Part shown: in pieces, positions 38,891 to 48,957 of the stretch
Numbering within the stretch: the first letter of the stretch is position 1
Layout: every line of letters starts with the position of its first letter
Assembly: GCA_963741305.1 (NCBI GenBank)
Contig: CAVUHL010000003.1
Location: 7,564,001 to 7,628,000, forward strand
From: DATMER01 sp963741305
GTDB taxonomy: Bacteria; Acidobacteriota; Thermoanaerobaculia; Multivoradales; UBA5704
Length of the DNA: 64,000 nt
Direction of reading: 5' to 3'
Notes under the pieces: generated by a model
The model's input: only the letters and a program-made list of their open reading frames with translations
Database searches by the model: none
Told to the model about the DNA's origin: nothing
Program-made: the position numbers and the translations under genes

Positions 38891-40060
38891 ATGCCCCTGA
38901 CCTTCCAACTCCTCGCCACCGACGGCCGCGCTCGCCGGGGACGGCTCGCCACGCCCCATGGGGGGATCGAGACCCCTGCGTTCATGCCCGTGGGCACGCT
39001 CGGCGCGGTCAAGGGGGTCACCCCGCAGGAACTGGCCGCGGCGGGCGCCTCGGTCATGCTCTCCAACCTCTACCACCTGGCGCTGCGCCCTGGGGTGGAC
39101 ACGGTCGAGCGCCTCGGCGGCATCCACGCCTTCACCGGCTGGCGCGGGCCGATCCTCACTGATAGCGGCGGTTTCCAGGTCTTCAGCCTCCAGAGCTTGC
39201 GCAAGGTGGACGACGGCGGCGTCTCCTTCCGCAGCCATCTGGACGGCTCTCCCCTGCGCTTCACGCCCGAGGGCGTCGTGAACCTTCAGGAGAGGATGGG
39301 CGTAGACATAGCCATGGTGCTCGACGAGTGCCCGCCCTGGCCCATCGACATCGGCGCCGCGGAAACCTCCTGGAAGAGGACGCTCGACTGGGCCCGCCGG
39401 GCGCGGGAGGCCTGGAGAGGGGATCACGGCGGCGGGCTGTTCGGCATCGTCCAGGGGAGCATCTTCCCGGATCTGCGCCAGCGCGCCGCCGAGGAGCTCG
39501 CCAAGGTGGATTTCGACGGCTACGCCATCGGCGGGGTCAGCGTGGGGGAACCGGCGGGCGACCGACGCTCCGTGGTCGAGTGGACCGCCCCCGTCCTCCC
39601 CGAGGAAAAACCGCGCTACCTGATGGGCGTCGGCTACCCGGAGGACATCCTCCATGCCGTGGCCCAGGGGGTCGACCTCTTCGACTGCGTGCTGCCGGCG
39701 CGCAACGCCCGGCACGGGGTCCTGTTCACCCGCGACGGCGTGCTGCGGATCAAGAACGCCCGCTTCAAGGACGACCCGCGGCCGCTCGATCCGGAGTGCG
39801 GGTGCCCAGCCTGTACGCGCACGTCGCGGGCCTTTCTGCACCACCTGACGCGCGCCGGAGAGCTCACCGCGGCGGTGCTGGGGACCCTCCACAACCTCCG
39901 CCATTACCTTGACTTCATGGGGGAGATCCGGCAAGCTATCGAACTCGGTACGTTCGACGATTTGGCGGCGAGGCTCGCCTCCCGGGCGACGGGTGAGCAG
40001 ACCGCTCCCGAGTCGCTCGCGCCGGTTTCGTTCGATCCCCACGACCAAATGAGGTCTTGA
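38891..40060 (+). CDS. tgt: Queuine tRNA-ribosyltransferase
   Basis: 389 residues from ATG 38891. Exchanges G34 for preQ1 in tRNAs with GUN anticodons. It has GGIETPAFMPVGTLGAVKGV, ILTDSGGFQVFSL with one active-site Asp, GVDLFDCVLPARNARHGVLF with the nucleophile Asp, and the zinc site CGCPACTRTSRAFLHH. Length is normal. It starts the tgt-yajC-secD-secF order found in many bacteria. Confidence 0.97.
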   Translation: MPLTFQLLATDGRARRGRLATPHGGIETPAFMPVGTLGAVKGVTPQELAAAGASVMLSNLYHLALRPGVDTVERLGGIHAFTGWRGPILTDSGGFQVFSLQSLRKVDDGGVSFRSHLDGSPLRFTPEGVVNLQERMGVDIAMVLDECPPWPIDIGAAETSWKRTLDWARRAREAWRGDHGGGLFGIVQGSIFPDLRQRAAEELAKVDFDGYAIGGVSVGEPAGDRRSVVEWTAPVLPEEKPRYLMGVGYPEDILHAVAQGVDLFDCVLPARNARHGVLFTRDGVLRIKNARFKDDPRPLDPECGCPACTRTSRAFLHHLTRAGELTAAVLGTLHNLRHYLDFMGEIRQAIELGTFDDLAARLASRATGEQTAPESLAPVSFDPHDQMRS

Positions 40061-40091
40061 CGCAGGGCCCGGACCTGCGGAGTGTGCACAT

Positions 40092-40402
40092 ATGATCCCG
40101 ATCCTGGCCTTTCAGGAAGGCGTTACCAGCCAGAGCCCCTGGTTGATGTTCGTGCCCTACCTGTTCATCGCGGTGATTTTCTATTTCCTGCTCATTGCGC
40201 CCATGCGCAAGCGGCAGAAAGCGCTCTCCCTGATGGTGGACAGCCTCAAAAAGGGAGACCGGATCGTCACCAGCGGCGGCATCTACGGCGAGATCGCCGG
40301 GGTCGACGGAGAGACCGTGATCCTGAAGGTCGCCGACAACGTCAGGATCAAGCTGGCAAAGTCGGCGATCGCCGGCCTCGAGAAGGAAGGGGAAACTTCA
40401 AA

Positions 40403-40406
<4 letters not shown>
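40092..40406 (+). CDS. yajC: Preprotein translocase accessory subunit YajC
   Basis: 104 residues from ATG 40092. It has one membrane helix (LMFVPYLFIAVIFYFLLIAP) and the conserved QKALSLMVDSLKKGDRIVTS, GGIYGEIAGV segment. Part of the SecDF-YajC complex. Its stop overlaps the secD start by ATGA. Confidence 0.95.
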
Positions 40407-41977
<1,571 letters not shown>

Positions 41978-41991
41978 GCTAGGAGCGAGCG

Positions 41992-43188
41992 ATGGAAATC
42001 CTTCGCGATACACACTTCGATTTCATGAAGTACCGGAACTTCTGGATCATCGTTTCGGCGGTCCTGGTCCTGGGCGGCCTCTTCTTCGTCTTCGTCCATG
42101 GCAACCTGAACGTGGGCGTGGATTTCGCGGGCGGCACCCAGATCAACCTGCAGTTCAAGGAGAGGCCGCAGATCGACCGCCTGCGCGGCGTGCTTGAAGG
42201 GGCGGGCCTGGAGGAGTTCACGATCCAGAGCTTCGGCGAGGAGGAGGAGAACGAGGTCATGGTCCGCACCCGCCTGGCCAAGGGTGAGGAGCAGGGGAGC
42301 CTGCAGAAGGTCGTGGCCGCCCTCGACCGCGAGCTCAACCCGGGCCAGACCGGCAAGCCCGACGTCAACGCGATCGGAGCCGACGCGCTCGCCGCCCTCC
42401 TGACCCAGGCCGACCCGGACAAGCTCGGCCCTGCCGGCGCGGGACGCTACATGCAGACCGCGGAGAAGATCCTCGAGCAGCGCCGCAGCGCCGGGCTGTT
42501 CAGCTCCTGGGACCAGCTCGCCGGCCTCGGCGGGCTCTCTCCGGCGGGCCTTCAGGCCCTGCAGCAGCGCGCCACCCTGGGCAACTACGCCGTGCTCGGC
42601 ACTGAGACCGTCGGCCCCCAGATCGGCGAGGAGCTGCGCAAGCAGGGCTTCTACGCGGTGCTGCTGTCGCTGATCGGCATGCTGATCTACATCTGGGTGC
42701 GCTTCGAGCTGCGCTTCGCCGTGGGCGCGATCATGGGCTGCATCCACGACGTGCTCGTCACGCTCTTCCTCTTCGCCCTCTTCGATTACGAGTTCAACCT
42801 GACCACGGTCGCCGCCTTCCTGACGTTGATCGGCTACTCGGTCAACGACACGGTGGTCATCTTCGACCGCATCCGCGAGAACATGCGGAAGACCCGCCGC
42901 AAGCCGCTGGCCGAGATCATGAACGACAGCATCAACCAGACGCTGTCGCGGACGATCCTGACCGGCGGCTCGACGCTGTTCACCGTGGCCGCCCTGCTGG
43001 TCCTGGGCAGCGACGTGATCAAGGGCTTCGCGTTCGTGCTGCTCGTGGGCATCATCGTCGGCACCTACTCCTCCATCTACGTGGCGAGCGCGTTCGCGCT
43101 CCTCTGGGAGCAGTGGTTCGGGACCGAGGCCAAGGCCCAGCGGGCCGCGCGCGCGAGCGAGGCCCCGGCCCATACCAAGGCCGGGTAG
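41992..43188 (+). CDS. secF: Protein translocase subunit SecF with an enlarged periplasmic region
   Basis: 398 residues, versus about 300-320 for most SecF. The N-terminal VGVDFAGGTQINLQF and C-terminal GYSVNDTVVIFDRIRENMRK and GSDVIKGFAFVLLVGIIVGT motifs are standard. Between ~75 and ~205 lies an insert with ALAALLTQADPDKLGPAGAG and a helix-hairpin-helix-like part (LFSSWDQLAGLGGLSPAGLQ). The insert would be periplasmic. Confidence 0.94.
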   Translation: MEILRDTHFDFMKYRNFWIIVSAVLVLGGLFFVFVHGNLNVGVDFAGGTQINLQFKERPQIDRLRGVLEGAGLEEFTIQSFGEEEENEVMVRTRLAKGEEQGSLQKVVAALDRELNPGQTGKPDVNAIGADALAALLTQADPDKLGPAGAGRYMQTAEKILEQRRSAGLFSSWDQLAGLGGLSPAGLQALQQRATLGNYAVLGTETVGPQIGEELRKQGFYAVLLSLIGMLIYIWVRFELRFAVGAIMGCIHDVLVTLFLFALFDYEFNLTTVAAFLTLIGYSVNDTVVIFDRIRENMRKTRRKPLAEIMNDSINQTLSRTILTGGSTLFTVAALLVLGSDVIKGFAFVLLVGIIVGTYSSIYVASAFALLWEQWFGTEAKAQRAARASEAPAHTKAG

Positions 43189-43212
43189 GAGAGAACTGCG
43201 CTAGAATCGGGC

Positions 43213-45453
43213 ATGGCGCCGGCCCGGACTTACGCTGCTCCCGTGCTCCCCGCACGGGCGACGCGCGTGGAAGAAGTTTTCTCCACGCTCGCCGCCCACG
43301 GCCGCCCCTTTGATCCCCAGCTCCTCGGCAGGGTTTACGAATTCTCGCGGGAGATGCACAAGGACCAGCTCCGCCGCTCCGGCGAGCCGTACCTGATCCA
43401 TCCCCTCAACGTCGCCTGGCTCCTGGCCGACCTCAACTTCGATCAGACCTGCGTGGCCGTCGGGCTCCTCCACGACGTATTGGAAGACACCCTCACCACC
43501 CGCGAGGTCCTGGAAAAAGAGTTCGGGCCGGAGATCGCCGAGCTCGTGGACGGCGTCACCAAGATCGGCCGCCACGAATACGTGCGCCGCGACGAAGCCC
43601 AGGCCGAGACCTTCCGCAAGATGATCCTGGCCTCGGCCAAGGACATCCGCGTGATCCTGGTCAAGCTCGCCGACCGCCTGCACAACATGCAGACGCTGGA
43701 GCCGCTGACGCCCGAGTCGCGCCGCCGCATCTCGCGCGAGACGCTGGAGATCTACGCGCCCATCGCGCACCGGCTGGGCATGGCCAAAGTCAAGGGCGAC
43801 CTCGAAGACCTGGCCTTCTTCTATCTCTGGCCCCACCAGTTCGGCGAGCTGCACTCGAAGATCGCCGAGAAGATGCGCGCCATGGAGCGCGATACGAAGC
43901 GCATCCGCGAGCGCCTCGCCCGCAGCCTGGAAGAGGCCGGCATCGACGCCGAGATCAGCTTCCGGGTCAAGCGCTACTACTCGATTTTCCAGAAGCTGCA
44001 GCGCCAGGGGGTCGACATCGACCAGCTCTACGACTACCTGGCCTTCCGCATCGTCACGGTCAACCTGCGCGACACCTACGCCGGGCTCGGCGTGGTCCAC
44101 CAGAACTGGCGCCCGATCCCGGGCCGGTTCAAGGACTACATCGCCATGCCCAAGCCCAACCTCTACCAGTCGCTGCACACGACGGTCGTGGGCGAGCGCG
44201 GCCAGCCGTTCGAGGTGCAGATCCGCACCCGCGAGATGGACCTGATCGCGGAAGAGGGGATCGCGGCGCACTGGCGCTACAAAGAGGGGAGGCTCGAGGG
44301 CCGGGGCGGGGACGACCAGAACATCCTCTGGGTGCGCCAGCTCCTGGAGTGGCAGAAGGAGGTGCAGGACCCCCGCACCTTCCTCACCACCCTCAAGGTC
44401 GACCTCTATCCGGACGAGGTCTACGTGTTCACGCCCAAGGGGGACGTGCTCTCGTTCCCACGCGGTGCGACTCCGCTCGATTTCGCCTACCGCGTTCACA
44501 CCGACCTCGGCCATCACTGCGCGGGCTCGCGGGTCAACGGCCGCCTGGTGCCGCTGCGCACGCCGCTGGCGAACGGCGACATGGTGGAGATCATCACCAA
44601 CGCGAACCGCAATCCGAGCCGCGACTGGCTGAACTTCGTCACCACCTCGCGCGCCAAGAGCAAGATCCGGCAGTGGCTCAACACGCAGCAGAAGCAGCGC
44701 GCCATGGAGATCGGCCGCCGCCTGCTGGACAAGGAGCTGCGCAAATTCGGCGTGACGATCAAGAAGTTCCTGGACGATCCGGCGCTCGCCGCCTACCTGC
44801 ACGAGGAGGGGCTGTCCAAGGCCGACGACCTCTTCAGCCGCCTCGGTTTCGGCAAGGCGGAGACGCGGCACGTGCTGGCGCGGGTGCTCGGCGAGGAGAA
44901 GCTGGCCGAGCCGGAGGAGAAGCCGAGCCGCATCCGCCAGGTGGTGAGCCGCATCCTGCCGTTCGGTGCCGGCGGGAGCGCGGGCCCGATCACGGTCAAG
45001 GGGCAGGGCGACATGCTGGCCTACTTGGCCAAGTGCTGCAACCCGCTGCCGGGCGAGGACATCGTGGGCTATGTGACGCGCGGCCGCGGGGTCTCGGTGC
45101 ATTCGACCCACTGCCCGAACGTGCAGAACCTGCTGTACAACCCGGAGCGCGAGATCGAGGTGCAGTGGGACCAGGGACGGGACGAGGTCTATCAGATTTC
45201 TCTGATGATCGAGACCGCCGACCAGCCCGGCATGCTGGCGCGGCTGACCGAGACCATTACCAAGGTGGGGAGCAACATTACGCAGATCGAGGCCGAGACC
45301 CACGAGACGGGCCGGGCCTCGATCAGCGTGGTCTGCCAGCTCAAGGACCGCAAGCAGCTCGACAAGCTGTTGCGCGAGGTGCGCGGGATCTCGGGAGTGC
45401 TGCGGGTGGCTCGGCGGATGACCGGAGGCGGGAAGATGGCGGAGGCGCACTAG
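43213..45453 (+). CDS. rel: Bifunctional (p)ppGpp synthetase/hydrolase
   Basis: 746 residues from ATG 43213. The hydrolase HD domain is intact (VAVGLLHDVLEDTLTTREVL; LVKLADRLHNMQTLE), as is the synthetase (YDYLAFRIVTVNLRDTYAGL; GRFKDYIAMPKPNLYQSLHT). The TGS domain (VYVFTPKGDVLSFPRGATPL), a zinc-finger-like CCNPLPGEDIVGYVTRGRG region and a C-terminal ACT domain follow. Controls the stringent response. It converges with rpmB, with a shared terminator hairpin between them. Confidence 0.96.
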   Translation: MAPARTYAAPVLPARATRVEEVFSTLAAHGRPFDPQLLGRVYEFSREMHKDQLRRSGEPYLIHPLNVAWLLADLNFDQTCVAVGLLHDVLEDTLTTREVLEKEFGPEIAELVDGVTKIGRHEYVRRDEAQAETFRKMILASAKDIRVILVKLADRLHNMQTLEPLTPESRRRISRETLEIYAPIAHRLGMAKVKGDLEDLAFFYLWPHQFGELHSKIAEKMRAMERDTKRIRERLARSLEEAGIDAEISFRVKRYYSIFQKLQRQGVDIDQLYDYLAFRIVTVNLRDTYAGLGVVHQNWRPIPGRFKDYIAMPKPNLYQSLHTTVVGERGQPFEVQIRTREMDLIAEEGIAAHWRYKEGRLEGRGGDDQNILWVRQLLEWQKEVQDPRTFLTTLKVDLYPDEVYVFTPKGDVLSFPRGATPLDFAYRVHTDLGHHCAGSRVNGRLVPLRTPLANGDMVEIITNANRNPSRDWLNFVTTSRAKSKIRQWLNTQQKQRAMEIGRRLLDKELRKFGVTIKKFLDDPALAAYLHEEGLSKADDLFSRLGFGKAETRHVLARVLGEEKLAEPEEKPSRIRQVVSRILPFGAGGSAGPITVKGQGDMLAYLAKCCNPLPGEDIVGYVTRGRGVSVHSTHCPNVQNLLYNPEREIEVQWDQGRDEVYQISLMIETADQPGMLARLTETITKVGSNITQIEAETHETGRASISVVCQLKDRKQLDKLLREVRGISGVLRVARRMTGGGKMAEAH

Positions 45454-45474
45454 CCCGGGGCGTCAGCCCCGGGC
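45453..45474. terminator. Hairpin between convergent rel and rpmB
   Basis: GCCCGGGGC-GTCA-GCCCCGGGC, a perfect 9-bp stem that begins in the rel stop codon and lies 6 nt from the rpmB stop. No clear T-tract on either strand. Confidence 0.55.
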
Positions 45475-45479
45475 GGCCT

Positions 45480-45713
45480 TCAACCCTGCTGAGTCTGGGT
45501 CTCTTCCGGCTTCCACTTGCGCGCGGGCGCCTTCACGATTTTGCCGCTGCGCAGGCAGCGGGTGCAGACGCGCACGTGGCGGACGGCGCCGTCGATCAGA
45601 GCGCGGACGCGCTGAAGGTTCGGTTCCCAGGTGCGCGAGGTCACGTTGTGTGCGTGGCTGATGTTGCGGCCGAACACAGTGCCCTTGCTACAGATCTCGC
45701 ATTGCTTGGCCAT
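45480..45713 (-). CDS. rpmB: 50S ribosomal protein L28
   Basis: 77 residues from ATG 45713 (MAKQCEICSKGTVFGRNISH). The L28 pattern has NISHAHNVTSRTWEPNLQRV and the C-terminal VCTRCLRSGKIVKA. With two CxxC pairs it is a zinc-binding (C+) form. Single-gene unit, divergent from pilM across a 283-nt gap. Confidence 0.95.
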   Translation of the reverse strand: MAKQCEICSKGTVFGRNISHAHNVTSRTWEPNLQRVRALIDGAVRHVRVCTRCLRSGKIVKAPARKWKPEETQTQQG

Positions 45714-45996
45714 GGTGCTATCTCTCCAGTGTCTTCTATGTCTTCGTGTGGGCCCCGAAGGGCAGGGTAAGATACCAGAACCCGGCCCCACCCGCAATCC
45801 CGCCCTCTGAAACTTCCTCAAACAAAGGGCTTGCGTTCTCAAAAAAGCAGGTGTACAGTTCCCTCACTGGTTCATATAGCCATAGATACATGTTCAGCTT
45901 GACACCGGTGTCTTTTGCTGCTAGGTTGCAGTGAAGCTTTAAGTAACACCCGGTAAGTAGGCTTGTAAGCTGGACTTTTAAGGGAGCTTAACCGCC
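45714..45996. promoter_or_regulatory. Intergenic region between rpmB and pilM with a candidate pilM promoter
   Basis: AT-richer than its surroundings. On the plus strand, TTGACA at 45899-45904 and TAGGTT at 45922-45927 have a 17-bp spacer, about 70 nt upstream of pilM. AAGGGAG at 45980 is the pilM ribosome binding site. No gene, and no recognisable riboswitch, is seen in the leader. Confidence 0.5.
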
Positions 45997-47058
45997 GTGC
46001 TCTTCTCGCGCTCGAAAAAGAGTGTCGTAGGGCTGGACATTGGTAGCTCCGGGATCAAGCTGGTCGAGCTCAAGGAACGCAAGCAGGGCGAGTTTACCCT
46101 GATGCGCCTGGGGGTCGAGCCGCTCTCTCCCGAAGCGATCGTGGATGGCTCGATCATGGACTCGTCGCTGGTCGTGGACGCGATCCACCGCCTGAACGAT
46201 CAGACGAAGGTCAAGAGCACCAACTACGCCACGTCGCTGTCCGGCCACTCGGTGATCATCAAGAAGATCCAGCTCCCGGCCATGCCGCTGGAGGAGCTGG
46301 ACGAGTCGATCAAGTGGGAGGCGGAGCAGTACATCCCCTTCGACATCAACGACGTCCGCCTGAGCTACGAGGTCCTCTCCGAGGGCGAGCCCGGCCGGGA
46401 CAACATGGACGTGCTGCTGGTGGCGGTCAAGCGCGACAAGGTCAACGACTACGTCTCGGTGATCAGCCAGACCGGCAAGACCCCCACGATCGTGGACGTC
46501 GACGCCTTCGCGGTGCAGAACGCCTACGAGGCCAACTACGACCTCAACCCGCGCTCGGTCGTCGCCCTGATCAACATGGGGGCGAGCGTCACCAACATCA
46601 ACATCCTGTCGCGCGGCACGACGGTGTTCTGGCGCGACATCACGATGGGCGGCAACCACTTCACCGAGTCGCTGCAGCGCGAGTTCAACCTGTCGTTCCA
46701 GCAGGCGGAAGCCCTGAAGCGCGGCGATTCGGTCGACCGCTACACGGCGGCGGACGCCCGCGCCGTGCTGGAGAAGGTGTCGGCGGAGATGGCGTCGGAG
46801 ATCCGCAAGACCTTTGATTTCTTCTCGGCGACGTCGTCGGAAGGCCCTGTCGACGAGCTGGTGCTGTCCGGCGGCTGCGCGCTGACCCCGAACCTGCTGC
46901 AAGTGCTGCGCGAGCGCTTCGAGGTGCCCACCGAGCTGATGAATCCGCTCAAGCGGATCCATTACAAGGAGAGCGACTTCGACGCCACGTGGCTGCAGTC
47001 GATCGCGCCGATGATGGCGGTTGCGGTGGGGCTCGGCATCCGCAAGGTGGGGGAGTAG
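45997..47058 (+). CDS. pilM: Type IV pilus assembly protein PilM
   Basis: 353 residues from GTG 45997. Actin-like cytoplasmic ATPase-fold protein: VVGLDIGSSGIKLVELKERK, VALINMGASVTNINILSRGT, VDELVLSGGCALTPNLLQVL. It links to the inner-membrane PilNO ring through PilN. First gene of pilMNOPQ; PilB, PilT and PilC are not in this window. Confidence 0.96.
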   Translation: MLFSRSKKSVVGLDIGSSGIKLVELKERKQGEFTLMRLGVEPLSPEAIVDGSIMDSSLVVDAIHRLNDQTKVKSTNYATSLSGHSVIIKKIQLPAMPLEELDESIKWEAEQYIPFDINDVRLSYEVLSEGEPGRDNMDVLLVAVKRDKVNDYVSVISQTGKTPTIVDVDAFAVQNAYEANYDLNPRSVVALINMGASVTNINILSRGTTVFWRDITMGGNHFTESLQREFNLSFQQAEALKRGDSVDRYTAADARAVLEKVSAEMASEIRKTFDFFSATSSEGPVDELVLSGGCALTPNLLQVLRERFEVPTELMNPLKRIHYKESDFDATWLQSIAPMMAVAVGLGIRKVGE

Positions 47059-47061
47059 CCC

Positions 47062-47691
47062 ATGATCAAGATCAATCTCCTGAGCGAAGGCAAGCGGGCG
47101 GTCCGCAAGGCCAAGCCTGCCGCCTCGCTCCTCGAAGGCAAGGACATCGGGCAGTACCTGATCGTCATCGGCCTGTTGGCCGGCGCGCTCGCCTCGGGCT
47201 GGTTCTGGTGGACCCTCAAGCAGAAGATCGCCGACCAGCAGGAGGAGATCTCCATCGCCCAGGCCGAGGTCGAAGCCCTGGGCGCGGTGATCAGGGAAGT
47301 CGAGGAGTACAAGGCCAAGAAGGCCGAGCTCGAGCGCAAGATCGGGATCATCAACGACCTCAAGGCCAACCAGAAGGGCCCGGTGCGGATCATGGACTAC
47401 GTGTCCAAGGCCCTGCCCGAGCTGCTCTGGATGGACCGCATGACGATGAACGCCACGACGATCGTGCTCGAAGGCCGGGCATTCAATACCAACGCGGTGG
47501 CGGCGCTCATCGAGAACCTCGACCGGGTCCCGGAGTTCGAGGAGCCGACGTTGCGCGACGCGACCGAGCAGGGTGGCATCTACAGGTTCGTGATCGACTT
47601 CAACTACAAGTTCGAAGCGCCCAAGCCGGAGAAGGCCGCCGGGGATGACACCAAGCCGGGAGTGCCGGCGTCCCCCGCGACTTCCGGGTAG
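47062..47691 (+). CDS. pilN: Type IV pilus assembly protein PilN
   Basis: 209 residues from ATG 47062. The N-terminal INLLS motif (MIKINLLSEG) that binds PilM is followed by a ~70-nt basic stretch, one membrane helix (YLIVIGLLAGALASGWFWWT), a coiled coil and a periplasmic ferredoxin-like domain. A Pro/Thr-rich tail (KPGVPASPATSG) ends it. It starts 3 nt after pilM. Confidence 0.93.
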   Translation: MIKINLLSEGKRAVRKAKPAASLLEGKDIGQYLIVIGLLAGALASGWFWWTLKQKIADQQEEISIAQAEVEALGAVIREVEEYKAKKAELERKIGIINDLKANQKGPVRIMDYVSKALPELLWMDRMTMNATTIVLEGRAFNTNAVAALIENLDRVPEFEEPTLRDATEQGGIYRFVIDFNYKFEAPKPEKAAGDDTKPGVPASPATSG

Positions 47692-47703
47692 GAGGGAAAC
47701 CCG

Positions 47704-48369
47704 GTGGCGTTGAAGACCGGACTGGAAGGCAAACCCTGGTATTACGGCCTGGGCATCGGGCTCGCCCTCGGGGCGGCGATCTTCGGCGTCGTCAATTGGC
47801 AGGTGCTCACCCCGATGAGGGATCAGCTCGCCGCCGGTGAGCAGCAGCTCGCCGAGCTGCAGAACAAGATCCAGGAAGGGCGGGCGGCCAAGCAGCAGGT
47901 ACAGCGGTTCCGCGAGGAGGTCCGCCAGCTGGAGCTGGAGCTCGACAAGCTCCTGCGCATCCTGCCGGCGCGGCGCAACACGCCCGACCTCCTGCGCCGC
48001 ATCCGTTCCCTGACCGAGCAGGGTGATTTCGCCATGCGGCGCTTCACCCCCGGCCAGCTTTCGGACCGGGAGTTCTTCAGCGAGTGGCCGATCGCGGTCA
48101 GCGTCGACGGGGGGTATCACAACCTCGCCCTCTTCTTCGACCGCATCAGCCGCTTCTCGCGCATCATCAACATCGAGGACCTCACCATCTCCGCCCTGCC
48201 CACGGCGAACGGGACCCACACCCTGTCGGCGAACTTCAAGGCGAAGACGTTCGTCTACAAGGAGGCTCCGCCGCCTTCCGCGACGCCGGCCGCAGCGGCG
48301 CCCGGCGCTGAACCCTCGGCGATGGACCGCGCCCGCGCGGCCCAGGCCCAGGGAGGGGGACCAGAATGA
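47704..48369 (+). CDS. pilO: Type IV pilus assembly protein PilO
   Basis: 221 residues from GTG 47704. One membrane helix (YGLGIGLALGAAIFGVVNW), a periplasmic coiled coil (RDQLAAGEQQLAELQNKIQE) and a ferredoxin-like domain ending with ANFKAKTFVYKEAPPPS. It pairs with PilN in the inner-membrane alignment subcomplex. Its stop overlaps pilP by ATGA. Confidence 0.92.
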   Translation: MALKTGLEGKPWYYGLGIGLALGAAIFGVVNWQVLTPMRDQLAAGEQQLAELQNKIQEGRAAKQQVQRFREEVRQLELELDKLLRILPARRNTPDLLRRIRSLTEQGDFAMRRFTPGQLSDREFFSEWPIAVSVDGGYHNLALFFDRISRFSRIINIEDLTISALPTANGTHTLSANFKAKTFVYKEAPPPSATPAAAAPGAEPSAMDRARAAQAQGGGPE

Positions 48370-48923
48370 AAAACCGCATCCGCGCCAGGGTCTTCCTGGC
48401 CTGCCTCCTCCTGCCCGGGCTCGCCGCGCTGGCGCTCGCCCAGGCTCCGCAGCCGCCTCCGCCGCAGGGAGTGGACCCCAGCGCTCCGCCGCCGGCAACC
48501 GATGAGGGGTTCCTCGGAGCGCCGACGCCGGACACGGGCGACATCGACGAGATCCTCGAGGACGAGGAGGAGGTTCTCTCCGGCAGCGGCGGTTTTACCT
48601 ACGACCCCGGCAACCGCCGGGATCCTTTCAAGTCCCTGCTCACCGGTCCGGAGAAGGCCGAGCGCGGACCCCGGCCGGAGGGCATCCCCGGGCTGCTGAT
48701 CGATGAGATCCAGCTCCTCGGGATCTGGCGTACGCCCCGCGGTTACGTGGCCCAGATCAGGGCCTCGAACAAGAGCTTCCTCCTGAGAGAGGGAGACGAG
48801 CTCTTCGACGGAGACGTGCTGTCCATCCAGAAGAACGAAGTCGTCTTCAAGCAGCAGGTTCAGGATCCGACCGCCCTGAAACCGTTCCGCGAGGTGGTCA
48901 AGAACCTTTCCCCCGCCCGGTGA
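48366..48923 (+). CDS. pilP: Type IV pilus assembly protein PilP
   Basis: 185 residues from ATG 48366. A signal peptide (ARVFLACLLLPGLAALALAQ) without a lipobox Cys near its end, so the usual lipoprotein anchor may be missing. A disordered Pro/Glu-rich linker precedes the conserved beta domain (YDPGNRRDPFKSLL; LGIWRTPRGYVAQIRASNKS; YDGDVLSIQKNEVVFKQQ-type ending). It connects PilNO to the PilQ secretin. Confidence 0.9.
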   Translation: MKNRIRARVFLACLLLPGLAALALAQAPQPPPPQGVDPSAPPPATDEGFLGAPTPDTGDIDEILEDEEEVLSGSGGFTYDPGNRRDPFKSLLTGPEKAERGPRPEGIPGLLIDEIQLLGIWRTPRGYVAQIRASNKSFLLREGDELFDGDVLSIQKNEVVFKQQVQDPTALKPFREVVKNLSPAR

Positions 48924-48957
48924 GGGCCGTTTGTTTTCAGGTCCGGAGGCGAGTGCC

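Noticed and set aside
43201..45450. Long minus-strand open frame antisense to rel
   Set aside because: A shadow of a highly conserved gene; His/Leu/Val/Glu-rich with no motif.
45760..45996. Possible c-di-GMP (GEMM) riboswitch upstream of pilM
   Set aside because: Such riboswitches can precede pilus genes, but the conserved core motifs were not found in the leader.
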